The position numbers were made by a program, and so were the translations under genes. From Paenibacillus sp. JCM 10914 (lineage in GTDB: Bacteria > Bacillota > Bacilli > Paenibacillales > Paenibacillaceae): DNA of 64,000 bases. The stretch covers positions 1 through 64,000 of the forward strand of contig NZ_BAZR01000015.1 in NCBI RefSeq assembly GCF_001315105.1, written 5' to 3'. Positions within the stretch are counted from its first letter, which is position 1. Each line of letters opens with the position of its first letter. The notes beneath the pieces are model-generated. The model did not search any database and was not told the DNA's origin. It was given only the letters and a program-made list of their open reading frames with translations. Shown here piece after piece: positions 18,125-25,843 of the stretch.

Positions 18125-19030
18125 ATGCTGGGCTTAGAGTATTTCGAGTTTGCAGATAAATGGAGTCCCATGTTTCTGGCGTTTATGCTACTTGTCACTG
18201 CCGGGTATTTCTTAATAACGGGTCCGCTTAGCGAGCGATTCCAAGGAAGTGCTCATGTATCCGCTGGACGAAAGACGCTGTTTGTGGCCGGTATGCTTAC
18301 GCTGTATATCGCGCAAGGCGGTCCCATTAACTTGCTGGGACACATGATGTTCTCGTTCCATATGGTCAGCATGGCCATGTCTTATCTGGTCGCCGTGCCT
18401 CTGCTGATGTTGGGCATACCTGTATGGCTGTGGCGTTCGTTAGACAGGGTAAATCCATTTAAGAAGCTTGGCTTTCTTGTTCACCCCATCGTGTCAGCGG
18501 TTGTGTTCAACGGTTTATTTTCGTTCTATCATATACCTGTGATCCATGATTTTGTCATGCTTAATTTCTGGGTACACCGTCTGTATTATCTTATCTTATT
18601 CATCACGTCTGCCTTGATGTGGTGGTCGATTCTGAGCCCGATTCCTGAGAAGGACAAGACGACAGGGCTTGCCAAGATGGGTTACATCTTCATGAACATG
18701 GTGCTGCTTACACCAGCTTGTGCGTTAATTATTTTCTCCGCTCAACCGATGTACGCCACCTACAGTGACCCTGTGGTATGGGCTCAAGCGATGGGATATT
18801 GCATATCGGGAGATACTTCATTCCTGCTTACGGAATTCGGAGGGCCCGAGTTCTTTGGTTATTTGGAGCCGACGATTGATCAACGCGTAGGCGGGATTAT
18901 TATGAAGTTCTTCCAAGAGATCATTTTTGCCTCCATGTTGGCTTACGTCTTCTTCCACTGGTATAAGCGGGAGAATAAGGAAGATGATCCTATGCCGACG
19001 GAGTTGCCAGGCAAATTGAATCAAGCTTAA
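18125..19030 (+). CDS. ctaG: Cytochrome c oxidase assembly factor CtaG (caa3_CtaG family)
   Basis: A 301-residue membrane protein with about seven helices, needed for assembly (probably CuB insertion) of caa3 oxidase. Typical motifs include GPINLLGHMMFSFHMVSM, with conserved His residues, and LLTPACALIIFS. GGGGAGG precedes ATG 18125. It follows the oxidase genes after a terminator, so some readthrough or a separate promoter is expected. The next gene (DUF420) starts 27 bases downstream. Confidence 0.92.
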   Translation: MLGLEYFEFADKWSPMFLAFMLLVTAGYFLITGPLSERFQGSAHVSAGRKTLFVAGMLTLYIAQGGPINLLGHMMFSFHMVSMAMSYLVAVPLLMLGIPVWLWRSLDRVNPFKKLGFLVHPIVSAVVFNGLFSFYHIPVIHDFVMLNFWVHRLYYLILFITSALMWWSILSPIPEKDKTTGLAKMGYIFMNMVLLTPACALIIFSAQPMYATYSDPVVWAQAMGYCISGDTSFLLTEFGGPEFFGYLEPTIDQRVGGIIMKFFQEIIFASMLAYVFFHWYKRENKEDDPMPTELPGKLNQA

Positions 19031-19057
19031 TCTGGATTATTGTTAAGGGGGTTCCAC

Positions 19058-19522
19058 ATGGATTGGTATTTTATCTTCCCTACGGTTAGCACCACCTTTA
19101 TTGTGATCAGTGCCATACTGGTCGCCATCGGTTGGGGTTTGATTATAAAAGGGAAGCGCGAGGCTCATAAGAAGGTCATGATCTGGGCTGCGATCGCGGC
19201 GATCATCTTCTTCATCATTTACTCTTCACGCACGATTTTTGTAGGTAACACCACATGGGGCGGTCCGGATGATCTGAAGATGTATTATCAAGTATTCCTG
19301 ATCTTCCACATCGTGCTGGCTACGGTCGCAGCGGTATTTGGCATTACGACACTTACACTTGGCTTCAAGGAAAAGTACGCCAAGCACCGGAAGTGGGGTA
19401 GAACCACGGCGGTGATCTGGTTTTTCACCGCCATCACAGGCGTAGCGGTATATACGTTGCTATATCTGCTCTATCCGGGTGGTCATACCGAACCGGTGTG
19501 GAGAGTTATACTTGGATTATAA
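19058..19522 (+). CDS. DUF420 membrane protein (YozB-like)
   Basis: A 154-residue protein with four to five hydrophobic helices. It carries the DUF420 pattern REAHKKVMIWAAIAAIIFF, then TWGGPDDLKMYYQVFLIFH and AKHRKWGRTTAVIWFFTA, with conserved His residues that could bind heme or copper. Members usually sit beside caa3 oxidase/ctaG genes and are implicated in oxidase assembly; that role is inferred from context. AAGGGGG seven bases upstream sets ATG 19058. A terminator follows. Confidence 0.88.
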   Translation: MDWYFIFPTVSTTFIVISAILVAIGWGLIIKGKREAHKKVMIWAAIAAIIFFIIYSSRTIFVGNTTWGGPDDLKMYYQVFLIFHIVLATVAAVFGITTLTLGFKEKYAKHRKWGRTTAVIWFFTAITGVAVYTLLYLLYPGGHTEPVWRVILGL

Positions 19523-19525
19523 TGG

Positions 19526-19559
19526 GGACACCCGTCAGCGAAGTCTGGCGGGTGTTTTT
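19526..19559 (+). terminator. Rho-independent terminator ending the cta cluster
   Basis: ACACCCGTCA pairs with TGGCGGGTGT (one mismatch) and is followed by TTTTT, directly after the DUF420 stop. Confidence 0.85.
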
Positions 19560-19777
19560 GCTTGTGATGCAGCTTATTTGATAGTTTGTGGGATGGTTGG
19601 GGGATTGTAGCTGCTCCGGTCGCTGTTGAAACCTCCGAAGGATCCATTTTTGTGTTGAGTTTTTAATGGCTTACGAGACCATACTAAAGTAAAATTAATA
19701 AGAATGAGCACGTGGACACAGCATGTTTTATTCACGCATTAAGAAACATCAGTTGAATAATAGAAGAGGGGATTCAA

Positions 19778-20101
19778 GTGATCATCGTAACGACAGAACA
19801 TATTTCAGGGTATGAAGTGACAGAGGTGTTAGGGGCTACCTTTGGCGTAGTTGTAAGGGCAAGAGGGTTAGGTGGAGATATTATGGCTTCCCTGAAGGGG
19901 CTTGTTGGCGGAGAGGTCAAGCAGTACACGCAAATGATCGAGGATGCGCGTCGTCAAGCGCTGGACCGAATGGTACAGAATGCGCATGAGATGGGCGCGA
20001 ATGCCATCATCATGATGCGTTTTGACAGCGGCGACGTGGGGAGCAACATGAGCGAGATTGTCGCATACGGCACAGCGGTCAAAGTGCAGCGGCTTCAATG
20101 A
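19778..20101 (+). CDS. YbjQ/UPF0145 family protein
   Basis: A 107-residue soluble protein matching the YbjQ (DUF74) family. It shows the N-terminal IIVTTEHISGYEVTEVLG, the central ARGLGGDIMASLKGLVGGE and the MGANAIIMMRFDSGDVG loop. The family forms pentamers and is sometimes annotated as heavy-metal binding; the biochemical role is unclear. The start is GTG, after AGAGGGGA. It overlaps the next gene by ATGA, so the two are translationally coupled. Confidence 0.88.
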   Translation: MIIVTTEHISGYEVTEVLGATFGVVVRARGLGGDIMASLKGLVGGEVKQYTQMIEDARRQALDRMVQNAHEMGANAIIMMRFDSGDVGSNMSEIVAYGTAVKVQRLQ

Positions 20102-20349
20102 GTACAGCCTTAGGATGGGTAGTTGGTTACTATGGACTTTGCATTATTGCCTTTCTCGTGATTCTCTGGATTAGCATAAAATACTACGATCAAAGGTATC
20201 GCCGTCGAAAGAAGGATGATCAGCGTAACACGATGCTGGCCCCTGAGTTTGTTCCAACAGCGGAGGTATTCATCGATCCGAAGGATGGCAAGAAGTATCG
20301 CGTTTATTATAATGAGCGGACCGGGGAAAGGGAGTATGTGGAGCAATAG
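20098..20349 (+). CDS. Small single-pass membrane protein coupled to YbjQ
   Basis: An 83-residue protein with an N-terminal membrane helix (WVVGYYGLCIIAFLVILWIS), a basic stop-transfer stretch (RYRRRKKDDQR) and a short hydrophilic tail containing FIDPKDGKKYRVYYNERTGE. It starts inside the YbjQ stop codon (ATGA overlap), so the two proteins are probably made together. The family is not recognised. A strong hairpin plus T run follows at 20399-20456. Confidence 0.75.
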   Translation: MSTALGWVVGYYGLCIIAFLVILWISIKYYDQRYRRRKKDDQRNTMLAPEFVPTAEVFIDPKDGKKYRVYYNERTGEREYVEQ

Positions 20350-20398
20350 GGCATTGTATAAGGGACTAAGTTTTGGAGCAAGCCATAGAATATCATGG

Positions 20399-20456
20399 GC
20401 GTGCGCTGGCATCTGTGATCGTTGTGAACGATCATGGCCAGGCACGTCTTTTTTGA
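20399..20456 (+). terminator. Rho-independent terminator after the YbjQ pair
   Basis: A long interrupted stem is centred on GATCGTT/AACGATC (loop GTG), extends through CTGGC/GCCAG and GCGTGC/GCACGT, and is followed by six T residues. Confidence 0.85.
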
Positions 20457-20513
20457 TGGTGAAGTATCTGGCAGTAGCAAGATACCGGTGGTTCATATAT
20501 TTTTAAAACACTA

Positions 20514-20550
20514 TTGACACTGTTTATACACACACTATATACTGTATATA
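20514..20550 (+). promoter_or_regulatory. Promoter with overlapping palindromic operator for the GntR-ABC operon
   Basis: TTGACA (20514-20519) is paired with TATACT (20538-20543, 18-base spacer) or TATATA (20536). The -10 is embedded in a perfect 15-base palindrome, TATATACTGTATATA (20536-20550). The operon encodes a YtrA/YhcF-type GntR regulator, which usually represses its own operon, so this is the likely operator. Confidence 0.65.
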
Positions 20551-20558
20551 AAGATATA

Positions 20559-20603
20559 CACAGTAATCACAGTAATCACAGTAATCACAGTAATCACACT
20601 AAG
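20559..20603 (+). repeat. Tandem 9-base repeat CACAGTAAT, four perfect copies plus a degenerate fifth
   Basis: Perfect copies start at 20559, 20568, 20577 and 20586. A degenerate copy follows at 20595, and a further CACAG at 20604. The array sits in the untranslated leader just downstream of the promoter/operator. It is too short-period for CRISPR and may be a slippage-prone leader element. Confidence 0.85.
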
Positions 20604-20652
20604 CACAGTTATATAAATTGTATAGAAAGTTAGTTAGAAAGGGTGGTAGAGG

Positions 20653-21372
20653 TTGCAGTTATTCCATTATGCGATGAAGATCGTCAGGAAGGACTTAAGT
20701 GGAGATAAATTACAGTGGATATGGAATTTAATATTCATGACTTATATGGGATTTGCAGCCAGCACGGCTTTCAATGTGGATTGGGCCAACCCGGAGCGAT
20801 CCGCAAAAGTTCTTGATTTCCTGATGGTGATAGTGGCACCGATGCTCGGTTTCATATTTAATCGAAGATCATTTCACTACATTAACAATGATACTTACAC
20901 ACGGATGTTGGTATTCTACCGAACGATCCCTGTACCAGCGGCAGCGATATTCGCCAGTCGAATGATCTTGGCCGTTACGGCTTTTGCTATCAATTCGGTT
21001 ATTTTCTTCACAATCGTGTACTTGCTCGCCCCACAATTGCGAAGCAGTGTGGAACTTACAAGTTATGTGGCTGTCGCATTCAGTTGGATTGGAATTGGAT
21101 TATTCTTAACCGGATTTTATGTTTATTGGGAGAATATGGTGAATGGCAAGGCGTACTTGAGAAATTACACCATCCTTACGGTCATCGTGGTAGCAAGTTG
21201 CTTTGCGCTTAGCCTGGCTGGTTATAGCACGAGTCAATTTATCGTTGATGCTGCTATGAAGTGGCATTTGTTATCTCCAGTGATGTGGGGATTATTGATT
21301 CTCGGACTCGTTTTTCTGGCGCTTATGTGCCATTTCACATATCGACGACAGCAAAGCAGGGACTTGTCATGA
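20653..21372 (+). CDS. ABC-type transporter membrane protein
   Basis: A 239-residue integral membrane protein with six hydrophobic segments, starting MQLFHYAMKIVRKDL. There is no ATP-binding motif. Its position as first gene of an operon with a GntR regulator and an ATPase identifies it as the probable permease partner, as in YtrBCDEF/YhcEFGHI-type systems. The start is TTG 20653, with AAAGGGTGGTAGAGG upstream. I cannot assign the transported substrate; related systems respond to cell-wall-active agents. Confidence 0.75.
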   Translation: MQLFHYAMKIVRKDLSGDKLQWIWNLIFMTYMGFAASTAFNVDWANPERSAKVLDFLMVIVAPMLGFIFNRRSFHYINNDTYTRMLVFYRTIPVPAAAIFASRMILAVTAFAINSVIFFTIVYLLAPQLRSSVELTSYVAVAFSWIGIGLFLTGFYVYWENMVNGKAYLRNYTILTVIVVASCFALSLAGYSTSQFIVDAAMKWHLLSPVMWGLLILGLVFLALMCHFTYRRQQSRDLS

Positions 21373-21447
21373 ACAGGTTAGAGCAATACCGGAATCCGGT
21401 TCTTCACAAGCCAGTCCGAACGATGATACAAAGCGAGGTGATTTACG

Positions 21448-21849
21448 GTGCGAATTCCGATTCAGATCAACGAAAATAGTGCGGAGCCACTGTATCACCA
21501 GATTGAATCACAGCTACGCTCGCTGATCATCAGCGGTCAGATTGAGGAGGGGACCTTGTTGCCATCGATCAGAGAATTTGCCGGAAACCTGAATTGCAGC
21601 GTCATTACCGTTCGCCGGGTATATCAAGATCTTGAGGGTGAGGGTTTACTTCGAACCAGACAAGGTACGGGAACGTTTGTAGCCGGTGTGGGAGATCTAG
21701 CGCGCGAGCAATACAAGCGGGATGCGGTGGTGGATGCGCTTCGGACGGCTGTAGATAAAGGACTTGCCGTTCAGGTAAGCGAGGAAGAGTTAACGGTCTT
21801 GTTCATGGAAGTGATACGAGAGAAATATAAATCGCAGGGAGGTCTTTAA
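21448..21849 (+). CDS. GntR-family regulator, YtrA/YhcF subfamily
   Basis: A 133-residue regulator with an N-terminal winged helix (EPLYHQIESQLRSLIISGQI, then LPSIREFAGNLNCSVITVRR and a wing with RTRQGTGTFVAG). A short C-terminal dimerisation helix follows instead of a large effector domain, which defines the YtrA group. The start is GTG 21448, after GAGGTGA. It probably binds the TATATACTGTATATA palindrome at the operon promoter. The downstream ATPase gene begins 5 bases after its stop. Confidence 0.9.
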   Translation: MRIPIQINENSAEPLYHQIESQLRSLIISGQIEEGTLLPSIREFAGNLNCSVITVRRVYQDLEGEGLLRTRQGTGTFVAGVGDLAREQYKRDAVVDALRTAVDKGLAVQVSEEELTVLFMEVIREKYKSQGGL

Positions 21850-21854
21850 TCATC

Positions 21855-22756
21855 ATGGAACCATCCGTTATTGAATTTCGTAATGTTCATAAACGCCGAC
21901 GAACCAAGACGATCGGGCCGATCAACCTGACCTTACCTCAAGGTTACATTATCGCGCTGGTTGGCCCCAATGGTTCCGGCAAAAGCACCCTGCTGAACAT
22001 GATGATGCAGATCGTGCAACCGGATGAAGGAGAGGTTGCCTGGTTCGGAAATGCCTATCCGAAGGAGCTTCCGGTCGCCATTCGGCAGAACATGGGGTTT
22101 GTGCCGGAGCAGCTTAGCACGGAGGAATTGCAGATGACCGTGGAAGCGGCGGCAGCTTTCCGGGCCCAGTGGTACGATAAGTGGGACGGATATTTTTTTG
22201 ATGAATTGTTGTCTAGATTCGATGTTCCGCGAGGTTTAAGGCTCAACAAAATGTCAAAGGGGGAACGGCGTAAGTTCGAGATTGCGGCAGCGCTAGCCCC
22301 CAGGCCCAAGCTTCTCATCTTGGATGAACCATCTTCCGGATTGGACCCATTTGCATGGAAGCTGTTGATTGAGCAGTTACACAAAATCATGAAGTCAATG
22401 GATACGACGATTATACTCTCCACCCATGTGGTGGATGAGATCAGACGATTGGCTGACTATGTGGTGCTTATACATCATGGGAAGCTGCTCGGCATGGTCG
22501 AGAAAGACTCGCTATTGGATAACTGGAAGGAATGCTGGATTCAAGGAGACGCTTCGATCGTGAATGAGCTTCCGGGAATTATCAGCAGTAAGCAGGAATC
22601 CGCGCACTCAATATCTTTTATAACTACCGAATGCTTGGAAGTAGAGAAAATTCTGGCGTCTGCGGGATACCATTTATCCAGACCCGTTCCTTGGAATTGG
22701 ATGAAGTGCTTGGATTATGGATTGATGGACACATTCCTGCCGGTGTGCAGAACTAG
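21855..22756 (+). CDS. ABC transporter ATP-binding protein (probable one-base frameshift near its C-terminus)
   Basis: The nucleotide-binding subunit has Walker A GPNGSGKS, signature NKMSKGERRKFEIA, Walker B LLILDEPSSGLDP and the switch His in STHVVDE. As read, the frame passes through LPVCRTRRG and stops at 22793, inside the next gene. Adding one base at 22739-22740 (CTGCC to CTGGCC) gives ...MDTFLAGVQN and a TAG at 22754-22756. It then has 300 residues, the family length, and ends immediately before the GAGAGGAG site of the next gene. Without the correction the end is 22793. Confidence 0.85.
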
Positions 22757-22774
22757 GAGAGGAGTTTTTATATC

Positions 22775-23677
22775 ATGCAACGATTGCAATTAGACAATGT
22801 AGTGAAAATTTATGGGGACAAACGAGCGGTAAATCAGATTTCGCTCCAAGTGGAGGAAGGCGAGATCTATGGATTGCTTGGCGCCAATGGTGCAGGTAAA
22901 ACAACAACGATGCGGATGGTGCTGGGACTGATTTATCCAGATGAAGGGTCCATTCTATATAACGGCAAGCCGTATAACAAAGAACTCCGCCATATTATGG
23001 GGTACTTGCCTGAGGAACGAGGATTGTATCCGAAGATTAAGGTTAGCGAGCAGATTTCATATCTTGCCCAGTTGCGTGGGATGTCAGCAAAGGATGCCGA
23101 CAAGAGCCTGAAATATTGGTTGGAGCGTTTTGAAGTACCGGATTATTACGATAAGAAAATTGAAGAGCTGTCCAAGGGTAATCAGCAAAAAATGGGCTTT
23201 ATCGCCGCAGTCGTTCATAGACCGCAAATTTTGATCCTGGATGAGGCGTTCAGCGGCCTGGATCCGGTAAACGTGGAATTGCTCAAGTCTACAGTCAAAG
23301 AATTGCGTGATAGTGGAACGAGCATCCTGTTCTCCACGCACCGCATGGAGCACGTCGAGGAACTGTGTAAGAACATAACGATCCTGCATCGTTCGAATAC
23401 GGTTGTCAAGGGCAATCTGAAGGAAGTGAAGTCCAGATATCCGCGCGAAGAGGTTGTGCTGGGCACCTCCAACGATGTGCAGGGCCTGGATTCGATCGCA
23501 GGTGTTACCTCTGTTCAACGTACGGAGGATGGCTATTCCATACGTATCTCTGACGTGGAGGTTGCTCAGCAAATTCTAAATGCGGCCATGTCGCAAAGCA
23601 CCATTCATCGATTTGAAGTCAAAGAGCCGACACTCAACCAAATCTTCATAAAGGCGGTAGGTGAATCCAATGAATAA
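22775..23677 (+). CDS. ABC transporter ATP-binding protein, NatA/YhaQ type
   Basis: A 300-residue ATPase with Walker A GANGAGKTT, signature ELSKGNQQKMGF, Walker B ILILDEAFSGLDP and STHRMEHVEELC. A C-terminal regulatory extension is typical of NatA/YhaQ exporters. GAGAGGAG precedes ATG 22775. The stop overlaps the start of the membrane subunit at 23670, so the pair is coupled. It likely drives export (sodium or toxic compounds in characterised relatives). Confidence 0.9.
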   Translation: MQRLQLDNVVKIYGDKRAVNQISLQVEEGEIYGLLGANGAGKTTTMRMVLGLIYPDEGSILYNGKPYNKELRHIMGYLPEERGLYPKIKVSEQISYLAQLRGMSAKDADKSLKYWLERFEVPDYYDKKIEELSKGNQQKMGFIAAVVHRPQILILDEAFSGLDPVNVELLKSTVKELRDSGTSILFSTHRMEHVEELCKNITILHRSNTVVKGNLKEVKSRYPREEVVLGTSNDVQGLDSIAGVTSVQRTEDGYSIRISDVEVAQQILNAAMSQSTIHRFEVKEPTLNQIFIKAVGESNE

Positions 23678-24977
23678 TATGTGGACCGTAATTCGATTTA
23701 CTTTTATGAACAAAGCAAGGACGAAATCCTTTCTGATCTCAACTTTGATTTTTGCGCTGATCATCACGATCGGGATTAATATTCCGTTTCTGATTCAAAT
23801 GTTTATGGGGGATGACAGCAAATCTTCGGATGAACCAACCCGCATCGGTCTTGTATATCAGCAGGAGCAGGCGTTGGCAGAGCAATTAGAAACTAATTGG
23901 AACAGCCAACCGACAACCAATTACGAGTTGGTGAAGTATGAAACAGCTGATGAAACTGAATTGAATCAAGCCATTGAGAGTGGTGCCATTGAAGGATATG
24001 TACAGTTTGAAGCACAAGAAGGCGCGGCGTTCCCTGCTGTCATCTACAGCTCCGAAAATGACGTCATTCAGCCTGAGCTGCAGGCTGGTTTGCAAGCAGC
24101 CCTCCAATCTTTGAAGATTCGTAGTGTGTTAGAGGGAGTAGAACTGACCGATGCCCAGGTGAATGAGCTGAATACACCGGTGCAAATTAATGCGCGCAGC
24201 ATCGATCCATCGGATACTGGTGCTGACAACGGACCTGTGACAGAAGCAGAAGCTGCATCCACCGTCGCCAATTACATCGTAGTGTATGCGTTAATCATTC
24301 TCTTCTTCTTTACCTTGATGAGTACAGGAAATATGATTGCTTCCGAAGTAACCACCGAAAAGAGTTCCCGAATCATGGAGATTCTGATTACCAGCGTATC
24401 ACCGCTGAGTCAAATGTTCGGTAAAGTCATCGGCATGTTCCTGCTCGGATTGTCGCAGATCCTCGTATTCGGTGTTGTCATTGGCGTCAATGTTATGCTG
24501 CCACACAATGTAGGCGCATTGCAGGATTTGAATTTGGACATTACAGCGGTTGATCCGATGTTATTGATCTTTGGTTTGATCTTCTACATCCTTGGTTACT
24601 TCTTGTATGCAGTCTTGTTCGCAGCGGTAGGTTCGATCGTGAGTCGGACCGAGGATCTGGGTCAAGCGGTTATGCCGATCACGATGCTGTCGCTGGTGGC
24701 ATTCTATATTGCGATCTTTACGCTGGGCACACCAGATGCGACCATACTCAAAGTATCTTCTTACATTCCGTTCTTGTCGCCAACGACCATTCTAGTACGA
24801 ATCGGAATCGGCGATGCACCGATGTGGGAAATACTGGCCTCGCTCGCCATCCTGATCGTATCCATCCTGATCTTCGGCTGGCTGGCAGCTAAAATCTATC
24901 GTACCGGTGTCCTGATGTACGGCAAACGTCCGACATTGAAGGAACTTAGAAAAGCTATGAAAGCTTATAAGATGTAA
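23670..24977 (+). CDS. ABC-2 type exporter permease, NatB/YhaP-like
   Basis: A 435-residue membrane protein with one N-terminal helix (FLISTLIFALIITIGINIPF), a large extracytoplasmic domain (about residues 45-200) and a C-terminal block of five to six helices. The ASEVTTEKSSRIMEILITS motif between helices is characteristic of NatB/YhaP permeases. ATG 23670 overlaps the ATPase stop by 8 bases. It pairs with the ATPase at 22775. The substrate is unknown. Confidence 0.9.
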   Translation: MNNMWTVIRFTFMNKARTKSFLISTLIFALIITIGINIPFLIQMFMGDDSKSSDEPTRIGLVYQQEQALAEQLETNWNSQPTTNYELVKYETADETELNQAIESGAIEGYVQFEAQEGAAFPAVIYSSENDVIQPELQAGLQAALQSLKIRSVLEGVELTDAQVNELNTPVQINARSIDPSDTGADNGPVTEAEAASTVANYIVVYALIILFFFTLMSTGNMIASEVTTEKSSRIMEILITSVSPLSQMFGKVIGMFLLGLSQILVFGVVIGVNVMLPHNVGALQDLNLDITAVDPMLLIFGLIFYILGYFLYAVLFAAVGSIVSRTEDLGQAVMPITMLSLVAFYIAIFTLGTPDATILKVSSYIPFLSPTTILVRIGIGDAPMWEILASLAILIVSILIFGWLAAKIYRTGVLMYGKRPTLKELRKAMKAYKM

Positions 24978-25006
24978 GGTTTGCGATATAGATAGGGGGA
25001 GTGCAG

Positions 25007-25495
25007 TTGTTTGAACAATTCTTAGAACAGATCAGAGATTCGAATCCGCTGTTTCAATTTATCGGGGTTATGATCGTCGCTATGGTTCCTTTTGTGGAAG
25101 GTTACTTCGCCGTGCCGGTGGGGATTGCCATTGGTTTTCCAGTGTTGTTGACGATCATTGCAGCTATTGTCGGCAACTGGTTATCCGTGATGGTCGCGAT
25201 TCTGGCAAGTGACCGATTGAAGCAGTGGTTTCAAGGACGAAGAAAGAGTGACCAAAAGCAGGAGAAACAAAGTAAGCGAATGCAACGGGGGCAACAGTTG
25301 TTCCATAAATATGGAGTACCGGGGGTGTCTCTCATAGGTCCGCTGCTGATCGGCGGTCATCTTGCGGCCTTGATATGTATCGCAGCCGGAGCATCTAAAC
25401 GATACGTGGTTATATGGCAAACCATTAGCATCGTTGTATGGTCTATCGTGATGGGAGTGCTAGTCTTGCTGGGGCTCAATCTTATTAAACCTTAA
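25007..25495 (+). CDS. Small multidrug-export-like membrane protein (COG2426)
   Basis: A 162-residue protein with four hydrophobic segments: VMIVAMVPFVEGYFAVPVG (a family hallmark), a second pair, and the C-terminal IVVWSIVMGVLVLLGLNLI. A basic hydrophilic loop (residues 75-95) and the re-entrant YGVPGVSLIGPLLIGGHLA segment lie between. GGGGGA six bases upstream favours TTG 25007 over GTG 25001. It is last in the operon and is followed by a T-rich terminator. Substrates are not established. Confidence 0.8.
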   Translation: MFEQFLEQIRDSNPLFQFIGVMIVAMVPFVEGYFAVPVGIAIGFPVLLTIIAAIVGNWLSVMVAILASDRLKQWFQGRRKSDQKQEKQSKRMQRGQQLFHKYGVPGVSLIGPLLIGGHLAALICIAAGASKRYVVIWQTISIVVWSIVMGVLVLLGLNLIKP

Positions 25496-25506
25496 TCATA
25501 ATCGAG

Positions 25507-25547
25507 GGAGAAGCGGGCCTGTATTGGCGCGCTTCTTCTTTTTTTTG
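25507..25547 (+). terminator. Rho-independent terminator
   Basis: GAAGCG pairs with CGCTTC within a longer imperfect stem, followed by eight or more T residues, at the end of the exporter operon. Confidence 0.85.
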
Positions 25548-25843
25548 TCAACGGATATTAGGCATAGTCTCTATCCTACCCTTGATCGAGGCGTATATCA
25601 CGCGGATGGGAATGTGAAGGAAGCGAAGTGAATAAGCTTATTGAAGGCAAGCCTGTTGCGATATTAGCGGGTCTGTTCGGGAATCAACGTAATGATCTTC
25701 TTATTATCGTATCGTAAAAATCAGCAATGTATAGTGAGCGGTATAGCAACAATTATCAACTGGCTAAAGTCTAAATAAGAAAAGAGAGGCCGCAGCCTCT
25801 CTACTATAGCATTTATCTGTTTCACTCAAACATGTTATAAAAC
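25548..25843. other. Gap between convergent genes
   Basis: It holds the minus-strand terminator at 25778-25804 and an unsupported 29-codon frame at 25629-25718 with no ribosome site. I see nothing else. Confidence 0.4.
25778..25804 (-). terminator. Terminator of the alpha-galactosidase gene
   Basis: AGAGAGGC (25783-25790) pairs perfectly with GCCTCTCT (25795-25802). On the minus strand the stem is followed by CTTTTCTTATTT, about 40 bases after the stop at 25844. Confidence 0.75.

Noticed and set aside
20559..20603. Short CRISPR-like array
   Set aside because: The unit is only 9 bases with no spacers and no cas genes; it is a simple tandem repeat.
21369..21479. 36-codon frame between the ABC membrane gene and GntR (ATGA overlap)
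   Set aside because: It overlaps the GntR start and resembles no family. The overlap may be chance, although a leader peptide is not excluded.
25629..25718. 29-codon frame in the gap before the alpha-galactosidase
   Set aside because: Too short, without a ribosome site or recognisable sequence.
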